From Apodospora peruviana (Eukaryota; Ascomycota; Sordariomycetes; Sordariales; Lasiosphaeriaceae), in contig JAUEDM010000004.1 of NCBI GenBank assembly GCA_033439685.1, positions 2,046,001 to 2,110,000 of the forward strand: a DNA stretch of 64,000 bases, in the 5' to 3' direction. Shown piece by piece: positions 23,556 to 34,787 of the stretch. Every line of letters starts with the position of its first letter. Position 1 is the stretch's first letter. The position numbers were made by a program, and so were the translations under genes. The notes below the pieces were generated by a model. It made no database searches. It was given only the letters and a program-made list of their open reading frames with translations, and had not been told where the DNA came from.

Positions 23556-25310
23556 TTCGATTGATTTGATATGATCCGGACCGGAAGATCCACTAATTCC
23601 GGTCGACAACAACAGTGGAGTCCCGGCTGCACCACTGCTCGCCGACTCGGTCTGCTCCACTTGCCAGCCCCCGTAGGTACAACCGTAACCCCTACCGGCT
23701 CGGACCGGCAACTTGAGACAAGGCAATTGGTCAAGGGCAGAAGGTGTGTTGGCGGAGGGTGGTCGGTACAAGCAGTGACCCCGCATCGCACACAAGCAGA
23801 CAGGGTACGGAGTACCCCTCCCTCTGTTTTCAATGATTTCTCTTTTGTTTGACGTCCTGTCACCTCATGTTCCGCAGGTCATTGACTCTGTCTCGAACAC
23901 ATTGTTCATCTTCACGATGGTGTATCTCTTTATTACATAAGAGATAGTCTTTGTTAATTGGACATAGCTGACTGGACAGCTTAACAGTGGAAAGGATGTG
24001 GGGCCAGGGGGTTCTCTGGTCGGGTTCTATGTGGGGTGGTGGTTTGTGGTGGGGCTCCTATATCGGGAGGGAGGGGTTGTGACCGTTGGACCGGGCTACA
24101 GAAGCATCAAAAGCATCCCGCTCGCTGCAGGAAGAGATTGGGAACGACAGACTATATGACCATATTGCTTGTCGAACGGCTGGGAGGGTACAGGTATAGT
24201 ACAGTGCCTGACGGATGTGACCTACAGGGCGGATCGTTCACTGCGCGAAGTGGGATGGATGGACGAGCCGTTGGAGGCGACACCACGGTCACCACCCGAC
24301 CAGATGGAGTTTGTTTCGTGAGAGAAATTCCGGGGTCCGGACTCCTGGGCACATGCTGGATCCCGCGCCGCCGCCATGTTTGACCGCCGCTCTTTCCTGC
24401 ACGCCGCGACTTGGCACCAAGACGGACTGCTCTCACACTGTTCTAAGGTCAAAGATGCTATGGAATAGTACGGATCAGTGGAGTTGGTAACTGGATTCCG
24501 TCATCGCGGTTTTTTCCAAGCTTTGGCTTCAAGTGGGGGTCTCCAGGTCCACCACAAATCGTGCTGTACATAGAGTCCAGACTGTCCCTACCTTTTTGGA
24601 TGAGAGCTCACTTGCGTTTTATGGATGGTATGCAGTGCTCGGTGGAACGCGGCGGTGCTCCTGGCAGTGAGATCCTGGTCATCATTAGCAGCACCAAATT
24701 CACTAATTGACCAATGCTCCGGGTACGGCGATTCTCGCATGCTCTACGGGTACCGACCGGTGTAATCTTTGACTCTTCCTTCGCCCAAGGCGTAGAGCTG
24801 CAAAAAGCACTGGTTCCGCCGCCTTTTAGGTTCCTTGATCCTTCCTCCACCTTCTTTTCACTCCCTCATCACTTCCAAGTCACCGCCCACACTATTCGGG
24901 AACCCTCTCGGCCCGAACTCTATAGAGTGTAGAGAATAGAGGAAGCTGCTCGCTTGCCTGGTCAAGGGAGCGCCGGAGTTGAGCTGCACGTTTTAGATTG
25001 TTTGACTGAGTATGACCCCAATTCCTGTCTCTGCCGTTACTTTGTTCTCTCCCCGTCCATCCCTTCCGTCTCTTCCGTCTTTCAAGAGATTCCCCGTCAC
25101 GCCGTCCCGAGTCCGTGGCCTAGTCTCGGCCTGCCCGCTTTTGTCCGACTTTCCATGACAATAATGACATATTGACCCGCAAACTAACTCTCCTTCTCAG
25201 TAACCTCTATTACCTACACAACCTACTACTATTCACCCTTCACCACACCTCGGCTCCCACCGATCCGATAGACGCGCCGTCAGCGCCGACAGTCGGCACG
25301 CTTGTCCAAG
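23556..25310. promoter_or_regulatory. Intergenic region with the MTHFR promoter
   Basis: About 1.75 kb with no convincing gene. I looked for a continuation of the P450 (I-helix, ExxR, haem loop) on both strands and saw none. The last about 350 nt are rich in C and T, with repeated TCTTCCGTC-like tracts near 25065-25085, and probably hold the MTHFR promoter and 5' UTR. Confidence 0.5.
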
Positions 25311-27219
25311 ATGCACATCCGGGAGATGCTGGCAGATGCCGAGAGGACGGGCAATCCGTCCTTCTCGTTCGAGTACTTCCCGCCCAAGACCGCCCAGGGT
25401 GTCCAGAATCTCTACGACCGCATGGATCGCATGTATGGCTTCGGTCCAAAGTTCATTGACATCACCTGGGGCGCTGGAGGTCGTATTGCCGAGCTCACCT
25501 GCGAGATGGTGGTGCAGGCTCAGACCTACCTCGGCCTCGAGACGTGTATGCACCTCACCTGCACCGACATGGGCGAGGACGGAGTCAACGACGCCCTGCG
25601 CAAAGCCTACAAGGCCGGCTGCACCAACATCCTGGCACTGCGTGGTGATCCACCCCGCGAAAAAGAGAAGTGGGAAGCGACCGAGGGCGGCTTCCGCTAC
25701 GCCCGCGACCTGGTAGCCCACATCCGCGAGACCTACGGCAAGCACTTCGATATCGGCGTGGCCGGCTACCCCGAGGGCTGCGATGACAACAAGGACGAAG
25801 ATGTGCTATTGGACCACCTCAAGGAGAAGGTTGACATGGGTGCCACCTTCATCGTTACGCAGATGTTTTACGACGTCGACAACTTCTTGCGCTGGGTTGA
25901 GAAGGTGAGGGCGCGAGGCATCACCGCGCCCATCGTGCCAGGAATCATGCCGATTGCGACGTATGCCAGCTTCATCCGCCGCGCAAACCACATGAACTGC
26001 AAGATACCAGACGACTGGCTAGAGAAGCTTGAGCCGGTTAAGAACGACGATGTGGCCGTGCGAGAGATTGGCAAGACTTTGGTTGCTGACATGTGCCGGA
26101 AAATCCTCAAGGCTGGCATCCCCCACCTGCATTTCTACACCATGAACCTGGCGCAAGCCACCCGCATGGTACTTGAGGAGCTTGACTGGATGCCATCGCC
26201 AGATCGGCCACTGAAACAGGCCTTGCCATGGAAGCAGTCTCTCGGGCTCGGCAGAAGAGAGGAGGACGTCCGGCCAATCTTCTGGCGCAACCGTAACAAG
26301 TCCTATGTCAAGCGCACCCAGGACTGGGACGAATTTCCCAACGGCCGGTGGGGTGATTCGAGATCTCCTGCCTTCGGCGAGCTGGACGCGTACGGTATCG
26401 GTTTGACAGGCACAAATGAGCAGAACCGCAAAAAGTGGGGCGAACCTAACTCAGTCGCAGACATCGCCAACTTGTTTGTTCGGTATCTGAACAAGGACAT
26501 TGACTATCTTCCCTGGAGCGAGGCGCCGCTGGCGGCCGAAGCGGAGCAGATCAAGGACGATCTGATTGACCTCAACAAGCGGGGATTGATCACGGTGAAC
26601 TCCCAGCCAGCCGTGAACGGTGTCAAATCCACCCACCCCGTCCACGGCTGGGGCCCTCCGAACGGCTACGTCTACCAGAAGGCATACCTTGAGCTTCTAA
26701 TTTCCCCGGACGTGTTCGAGCAGATGAAGCGTCGTATCGAGCATCATCCCGATCTATCGTACTACGCTGTCACCCGATCCGGGACACTGGAGACCAACAC
26801 TCAAGCCGAGGGACCCAACGCAGTCACATGGGGTGTCTTTCCCGGCAAGGAAATTGTCCAGCCAACAATTGTTGAAGGTATCAGTTTTCTCGCCTGGAAG
26901 GACGAGGCCTTCAGACTGGGAGTAGACTGGGCTCGCTGCTACGAAGCCGGCACACCAAGCCGACTCCTCCTCGAGGAAATCATGAACAAGTGGTATCTGG
27001 TGAACATTGGTCAGTCGCTTATTTGTCAGTCGTTGTTTTCTTATCGAGTACTAACTTCAACATATTATAGTGAACAATGACTTCCACCAGCCGCGCACCA
27101 TTTTTGAGGTTCTGAGCGATCTGACAGCCGCTGATTTGAACAAGGTGCCAGCACCATCACCACAGACAAACGGCGTTGACGATGCGCCCCCTACGGTTAA
27201 TGGTACCACGGCCCACTAA
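25311..27219 (+). CDS. met13: Methylenetetrahydrofolate reductase
   Basis: Two exons (25311-27009 and 27071-27219) give 615 residues, the fungal MTHFR length. The enzyme reduces 5,10-methylenetetrahydrofolate to 5-methyltetrahydrofolate in the cytosol for methionine synthesis. Residues of about 1-300 form the FAD-binding TIM barrel, with SFEYFPPKT containing the likely catalytic Glu21, then DITWGAGG, HLTCTD, LALRGDPP, and GATFIVTQMFYD. The second half is the eukaryotic regulatory domain (WGDSRSPAFGELD, GWGPPNGYVYQK, VTWGVFPGKEI). The start is the first ATG in frame with the barrel. One 61-nt intron near the 3' end leaves a variable C-terminal tail. The pattern fits the Met13 rather than the Met12 branch, but I judge that from memory of the two groups. 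Confidence 0.96.
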
Positions 27220-28612
27220 TGCATATTCACTACCGTCCGCGCTATGCGGCGGTTTTCAGGCTTCAACAACTGCCTCTCCTAGGACCAGGGCGGTTTCACG
27301 GGCTAGCTCCCTGTCCGCCCACATCTTTTACTTTCAACATATATATCTCTTGAATGAGATGCCAGTAATTATTTCAACCTTATTACCTTCGCCAACAGCC
27401 AGCCACGGCACAGCTAGACGGCGAAGAATTTGTAATGACCTACACAACATTATATATACACAACACAGCATCATCAACGAGGCGTTTTGATAAACTGCGT
27501 ACAATGCAACGTTTTTCGTACTTTGCTCTTCTTGCAAGCGGAGAAAGTATGCGTTGTACGGCATTTTTTGATTTTTCAACAAAAATGGGTAGGGGACCAA
27601 CATGACAGGTGGATGACAAAAATCGAGCGGTGGTGCATATCTCAACGATACCCCGGGTGGATAACAAAAAAGCTCATGACATTTTTGTGGTTGGTTGGTT
27701 GGGCAACTTTGGGCTGGGTGGTAGGTGCTCAGGGAGTTTGAGTTTCCTTTAATGCTTTTGGAACTTCTACCTATATACGAATCTTGGTGCGGGGTTTCTT
27801 TGTCCCGTTTTCAACAGGCGTCTTTTTTGCGCGGAAGGCACTCTTCAACAAACTCTCATGGGCGTTTATGAGTTTGGTTTGTAGGTGGGTGGGTGGATGT
27901 GATGGTGAGTGTGACGGAGTGACGGTGAACGAGGGAAGCAACTTCAACAGCGGCAGTGGCAGTGGTGACAGATGTTAGCGAGTGTATCTTTTCTTGATAC
28001 AAGATGAGGAGTGGCTACATGGGTGGTGGTAGTTCGACATTGAATTGGGAGAGGTTCAAAGGGATGGTGGATGGCGGATAGGTCAACACCAGGTATATCA
28101 AGCAGTCCAGCCCGATCTCGAGTGGAGGTAGCTAGCTGTACCTGATGTATGCTATCTATCTGATCTTCGCTGAGGAGCATTCAACGTATTTGCTTATATT
28201 TGTTCCCGTTCATGTTCGCTTGTGTCTTGGTGAACTGTCCGTTCTCCCTGCGACGATACTTGGAGCTAGACTTAGTTATCTAGCATGAGGCAGCCTGCCA
28301 TTCCACCAGAAACAGCAGACAGAGCGGCAGCCATTTCACCAAGACACCATTCCGCATTAGTTTATGTTCTAATATATCCTCGGGATAGACGATGAGCATG
28401 TCTAAGTACCTACCTACAGAGCCATGGACATGGGTCCAGTTCAGACAACATCACGTAGCAGCAGCAAGCATCAGGTCCACATACAGAACTGCTCGGTTCA
28501 AAACTTTCATTATCTCATTCACACCATCACTCTGCCTAACCTAGCATAACCCAACCTAATCCATTCTGAACACCAATAACCCTCAATCCATTTCCGCTCT
28601 CATTCTGTTCCA
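27220..28612. other. Intergenic region, convergent 3' flanks of MTHFR and BRO1
   Basis: Both neighbours end here. The sequence is AT-richer, with TATATATCT and TATATATACAC stretches (27340-27460), and includes G-rich GGTGGGTGGGTGG tracts at about 27885-27900. No gene is visible on either strand. Confidence 0.55.
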
Positions 28613-31600
28613 TCATTTCCACGCGTTAAGGCCTGCCCAAGGATCACCACCCTGTGTTTGCGGCTGATGCGTAGAGCCCGGTCTCGCGTTCGGGTTCGAG
28701 GCATAATAGTCGTTGGCATTATAGTGAACCGTCTGCTGAGGACCCAGCGGCGGAGGACCAGGGGGCGGTGGCGGGGGCACGAATCCAGGTGGTACATAGT
28801 GTTGCGGTTGTTGCTGCTGCTGTTGCTGTTGATGGTGCTGCGGTTGGGCCACGGCAGCTGCTGGGTTTCCATATGTGCTGAAAGGTCGGCCGGCAATGGT
28901 GAAGTTCGTCTGGGTTGGAGGTGGGGAGGTTGGGCCGCGCCCGCCAATATTGAATGTTGACTGGTTAGGAGGAGGAGATGCAGGGCCACGAATATTGAAA
29001 CTGGCCTGATTAGGAGGTGGAGATGTTGGCCCGGCGATGCGGCCATGGGAGCTTGGGTCATACGACATGGTGCTGAACCCTCCTTGACTTGCCCGCGGCA
29101 TGTACGACTGAGGTGCGTTCGGTTGTGTAGGTGGGGGTGAGGTCGGCACTTGGTATTGCCCGGCGAAGTTTTGCTTTGGGTACATGGGACCCGTCGTGTT
29201 GAATGATAGGGGCGCCGGGTTTGGGCGCGACGAAGCTGGTTGCTTTTGTGGCGAGGTTGGTGGCTCCATTGACATGCGCTCCATCAACCCTCGGAGCCGC
29301 TCTTGTTCAAGTGCAGCCTGAGCACTCTTGGATGCGGCGCGATCCTGCTCGATCTGGTTCAAAAGCTGGGCGCCTTCGGACCTCCTATTGCTGACAAAGG
29401 TCTCGACATTCTTCTCCAGGCTCTCTACAGTCTCTCTCATCTCCTTGTACCAATTCTTGGCGCTTTGAAGGCCAGCCTCGAGGTCCAAAAACTCCTGGTA
29501 GGCCCTCTTGTACTTGCTTATCACTGACGCTCTCTGTCTCTGAATCGATTCATATCTGCTCTGATCTGCGCGGACACGCTTGTCCTGCAGCAGGCTGTTG
29601 AACGATGCCGTCAGCTCTCTCATCAATGCCGCTTGCTTATGGCTGGCCTGGACCAATCGATTTTGATGAGGTCGATATTTCTCAAGCTCTGATTGGAAGA
29701 GCTTATGCTCAAGGTTGGTTATGGATTTCTTGTTTAGGATCAGTATTTGAGATATGTCGTCGGTATGCGCCTGCGGTCATGTCAGTTTTAGTTCCGCAGT
29801 TAGGCTATAACCGAAAAACTTGCCTTTTCTTTGAGGTCCTTCAGCACTTGTAGGCGCTCTCTCTTGATGAGATTTAGTCGCTTGAGAATGTCCTCGACCT
29901 TTGCAATTTGCTCAACCACGCTTGGCCCAGCATCGTCGAAATCGGCGTCTAGAAGGTTGGGCTCGGCCGTAGAGGGGCTGTTATGGTTCGATTTCCGCCC
30001 CTTGCTGACAGCACTCTGAAACAAAGCTTCAATCTCGCCGTTTTGCGCAGCGATGCGCATCTCGTCAAACTCGGTCGAGTTCGCCCGCAACTTGGTGGCA
30101 AGTTGACCATCGCTCCTGGCCGCCTCCTCAAGTGCCTCCCTATAATTCCGAACGTCATTCCTCAGAGTAATTGTTAGCCGCGAGCTTGGTTGTTGTGTCC
30201 ATTCTGTATCGTATTTGGATCTCATTTTCTCGCAAACACTCTCCTCCATGTCCAACTGTTTGGTGCTCTTATCTAGAAGCGCAAGAATGGATTGTTTCTC
30301 CGAGTTCAGATACTCGAATATCTTGGCAGGGTTGTCGTGGTCGGCAACGTCAACACACCATGTCCTGAACTCATCATCAGGGAGGATTTCCTGATCGAAA
30401 CCACCCTTCAAAACCTGTAGGGCACCAGGCAGTCGCAGATAGTCTAGGCTTGCTGCCATCTCACTGTTTGCGATGTCGACCCTCTCCGTCTCGGCCCTTA
30501 CCAACTTCGCCTTTTCCTCGTCGTAGAGACTCGCAGACTCGGTAACCTGAAATGGAACAATCTTTGCAAACAAATCGGGTCCCGTGACACGCTGGATGTC
30601 TTGTCCCGCGTATAACTCGCTCACAGGAATTGGCTTTGCAGCGGGTAACTTAGCCACAGGCGCGACGGCCGCTTCGGCAGGCACAGGCTGATGATAAATA
30701 TAGTCATTATCCTTCGCAAGCTCCCCCAGCTTTTCCTGGACGGCCGTGAGGTGCCTCTTTGTAATGTCAGCCAACGTATAGGCGCAATCTGCTGGAAGGT
30801 TGGAGCTCGGAGGTATCGAGCCGGGGAAGTTGTTTGCTATCTTATTTGCTTCTCTGCCAAATGCTTCTGCCACCTGTAGACGTGCGATGGCCATACCATG
30901 AGAGTTTGCATCGTCATCAGCAAGAGCTTGATAGTACTGAGCCATGGAACTGGTCAGGTTGAACTTGGCCTGCTTTCTCGTTAGGACCCGGTCCTACTCT
31001 TTCTGGAATTGCAGGAAACATGACATACCTGGACCATCATAAGCCACACCTTTTCAAATATTGCCCTGTTGACATTGTCTTGGACGCCCTCGACAGCCTG
31101 TGCGTACAAAGTGGCTGCTTGACTAGAGAGCTTTGCAAGCAAGCCAACCTTTTTCTGGTCTGCGACCTGCTTCTCGAGGAATACCTCTTGAGCTTGGGCC
31201 AGCATGATACTAATGAGTGTCTTGACTGTTTCTCTGCTCAGGTCGGACGAGGGCGCGTGAAGGAAGTTCTCATTGATATATGTAAACATGCCGGCGGAAG
31301 CCTGGAATGAGTGGTATGAGGTCTTGAGGCCGGACTCCTCTGTCCGTGTCTGGTTCGCAGCGTGGCATGAGAGGACGGCGGAGATGTTAAAGATTATCGA
31401 CGCCTTCTCGAAGGCCAGTGAATGCTGTGCGGTGGCCTTGTGTGTAAATGCGTCAAACCTACGCCGGTGGGAGTTAGCATTACGGCAACTGCTCCACGAG
31501 AAATGATGCGGTATTACCATGTGAAGGAGATCTTGATGTGTTGTTCGTCTACGGGGAAGCGCAAGTCTAGCAGCTCAAGCTGGCCGTAGTACCGATACAA

Positions 31601-31795
31601 CAGATCCCTTCCGCCAGTGCTGTCCTTGCCGGCTCCTCGCATGTCCTGCCGCAGCCGGTTGAGGGTCGCGCATTCCTCGGCATAGCGCTCGGGGTCATCG
31701 CCATATGTGTTCTGGATGTAGTTCTTGAGAGGGGTGATCCAGTCAATCTCGTTAGTTGCCTTGAGCGGCACCGAGATCATGGGCGCTTGCATCAT
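28613..31795 (-). CDS. BRO1: Bro1/Alix-family vacuolar protein-sorting factor
   Basis: Four exons on the minus strand (31795-31518, 31458-31029, 30969-29824, 29770-28613) give 1,003 residues. Residues of about 10-390 are the BRO1 domain (LKNYIQNTYGDDPERY, LLYRYYGQLELLDLRFP, FEKASIIFNISAVLS). Then comes a helical V domain (about 430-770), and a Pro/Gln-rich tail with repeated TSPPP-type motifs, a polyQ run and the conserved ending WAGLNAWK. Bro1 binds ESCRT-III Snf7 at endosomes and recruits the deubiquitinase Doa4. A Rim20/PalA assignment is less likely because of this C-terminus. I chose the start at 31795 because MISVPLKATNEIDW follows it, as in relatives; an in-frame ATG at 31972 would add 59 low-complexity residues. 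The third intron (29823-29771) is GC-AG, which is uncommon but well supported by the reading frame. Confidence 0.94.
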
Positions 31796-34787
31796 CTTGG
31801 GCGACAAGGTCGGTCTGTTCTCGCGATCTCGCGCAGCTTCCCCGCGTCCGACGGGGGCTCCAGAAGAGTAGGAGTCGGAGCGCGGGCGCAAAAGGGGTCG
31901 TTCGAGTGGTGGTTTCGGCTGGCTGGCTGTCTGTCTGTCTGCAGTTGTGCGTTGGAGAATTGCGAACGGCAAGTTCTAGGTAGTTGTAACGCAAGACCGG
32001 AGCCCACACAAGCAGCTCGAGATGCAACCTGAGGTCGGTTGACGCAGCACGGCGGTTCAGTGTGGCGGCGGGGGCGGGGACTGCTTGCGTGGATAAACGA
32101 AGCACAAAGGTGCAAAGGTCCCGTCGGGTGGGCTGTGGGCAGCCTGACAGCGCGTGGCAGGGGCGTTCCGGTGGTAATAGGCGGTGCGGTGGTCAAAATT
32201 AGTGCACAGGGCCTCGAAGCGAAACGCTGAGGCGGCACCAGTCTGGCCGGGGCGACCTGTTTTGCTTTGGAAGCGGTCCCGGAGCACCGGCGTAAACGAG
32301 AGGTGCGCTGCGACTTTTGACCTGAACGCCAGTCGGCCGTCTTTCCAGACAACTCCAGATTAGGTCCACAGCACTATTCTGGGAGTCTCGGTCTGCTTCG
32401 GGGGGCTGCGTTGCCTATTTCGGGACTGATCGGAAATCGATTCTTATATTATTATTCGATTGAAGCCGAGTAGTTGGAGAGCGATCCGACAGATGAGATG
32501 CATATCTGCAAACACACGGCCACGGCAAGGGATGGATTGGATCGATGAAGGGAAGGGGAAAGCGGACGGATCAGGTATATGTATTACCGTCCTACATGGA
32601 CACGGTACGGTACGGTACCGCATGCACAGCGAATGCTATGATCAACTACTTTCAGGGTCAGGGTGAGGTGGTCTGGCCCGGAATTCGAGGCGGCAGCCGG
32701 CAACCAACAACTGGGGGGACCAGGAGGCCATCCCTACCTGGTACGGGTTACTTGAACTTCATTCAATAGACAGTCATGTCAAGAAGCGGCGGCAATATGG
32801 GAAAGAAACCCTCACCAAACACGACCAAGCGCGGTTGGCCGCCGCAAGCGCGATCGGACAGCGAGAGAAAGGGTGCGCTTGATATTGAGCCAGCCCATTT
32901 GGCGAAGGATGGCCGAAGGGAGGGAAGGGGTGGTACTTCATCCAATATGGGCTTATCATGAAAGAGGCACTTACATGACCACCATAATGGAGTAAGGTTG
33001 CTCGATGAGTCGATTGTTTCGACCAGAACCCAACGTTAGGCGCCAGCTGCCCAGATGCATTGACTTTGACGACATTAGTCGAAGCTGCTTTTTTAACTGG
33101 CGCCGCGTTGCTACCTTTAGATGTAATACCATCAACAACACGCCAGTTAGCCGCCAAAGCGGCAAACATCACCACTCGGCGAGACTTTCCAACAGGCAAA
33201 CCGAGCCGTACAGTTTATCTACCCTCCTACCTTTTGAATGACGGAAATCCTTCCGGGCACAGCAGTTAAGCCCCATGGAGACCCAGATGCATGGCCTGGG
33301 GTATGGATTACCTCCCCTGAACTTCCTGCCGATCTGACCAGTTTTCATCGCCCGGGCACGACTCTCATCCCGACGGTACTAGTGCATCTTTTGACTGCCG
33401 GCGGTGATGCTGCGCGGTCTCTTCACATCACACACAAAATCGTACCTCTAGCGGGCCTGATGCGACAGCAACGCAACCCCCAAAGCACGCACATATGATC
33501 ACGCAGTCTAGCCCTGTTGCCCTACCACCACGCACCTGTTCTTTCCTGACAGAGGACAAAGGTGGTGATATTTAATCAAGCACGAGGTTTTAACCGGCAG
33601 TGGTTCTTGCTGACACGCAGATGTTGTCCCATCCATCCCATTCCTTTGCAACGCTTCCCCCCTGTGCCGTCCAACGACATCGACGACGGCCATCCATCCC
33701 CCGATAGTGATCTGGAGTGACCGCCTTGAAGTCTGACTGGCGGGAGCACCCTAGAAAAAGGCAAAGACAGGGACCGGCGGCTGCGGGTTCGAGCCAGTCA
33801 GAGCCGCTAGAGGGTCGCTCTGCGCGCTGATTGGCCGAGACAGCCCCAGCCCAAAGTGACTTAGCAGTTGAGAAGCGCCGGCGGGGGTTTTCCCAATTTT
33901 GCAGGGGTTCTTGTTCTTCACTTCACTGTCATGCTGTGTGTTGTGTGAATGTGGTGAATGTGTCACACAAGGCGGTCCGTGGTTCTCGAGAGATGATCTG
34001 GGACGGACGTTGTCTGTTTGTTGTTGGGAGAAGACGGCCGTCGAGGAATACCGACCAAATAGAGGAGGGCTATTTGATTATATATATATAGGGCAGTTAA
34101 ACGTCCAATTCCGCGAGACGGACGGACTCGCTTGGTGCCGTGATAGGGATACCGTTGCGTTTGGTTGCTGCTGCTGTTACCGGTACTGCGAATGCCATTG
34201 TTGAACGCCTCTCCGGCGGCCTGACCTGCGACCCAACCTTCTTGTGTGTCGTGCGTGTACTCCCGTACGGCAGCCATCCTGCCTGGCCTGCCCTCCATTA
34301 CATACCTCATGGGATCCCATGTGCATATCGGACTAGACTACTTCCTTCTTCCTGCCTTACTACCCAAACGTCCCATACAGGGTGGTACTGCAGTGCACGA
34401 TGAACATGCCGGCAACATGTGAAAAAAGGGGGGACAAAAGTTTATCTCCCTTGATTAATGACACAAACAATAAGCAGCCATCCAAACCGTTGATTCAGAA
34501 CGATAAACACACACGCACCTCAATAGGCAACCATATCTTGTTTCGCTTTACTCGCTCGCCATGTACGTACATATATCCGCTCTCCGACAACGCTTTTCTA
34601 ACCACTAGTTCAATAATCCCAACAAACCCTACTAGGTAGGTACCTTACCCAGACAACCAAGCCATAACAACAGCATCCGAACCAAAACACCATGCAGGTA
34701 CCACCCTGAACAACCAGACCCTTGGGATTTCACATTGTCGACCTATGCCGTACCACTGCGTCCGTGGACATAACGTTCCATGTCACC
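31796..34787. promoter_or_regulatory. Long intergenic region upstream of BRO1
   Basis: About 3 kb with no gene I can defend. The part next to 31796 is the 5' UTR and promoter of the BRO1 gene and includes CTGG/CTGT tetranucleotide repeats at about 31919-31941. The far end is the 3' flank of the FarA/CTF1-type gene. A lower-GC island at about 32950-33260 has an open minus-strand frame (32774-33199) and an overlapping plus-strand frame (33060-33269); neither matches a family I know. One AGGTACCT palindrome lies at 34638-34645. Confidence 0.45.

Noticed and set aside
28806..28835. CAG/TTG repeat as a separate microsatellite element
   Set aside because: It encodes the polyglutamine run in the Pro/Gln-rich tail of Bro1 and is part of the coding exon.
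31796..31972. Upstream in-frame ATG that would lengthen Bro1 by 59 residues
   Set aside because: The added part is low in complexity, and the family N-terminus begins at MISVPLKATNEIDW, so the ATG at 31795 is preferred.
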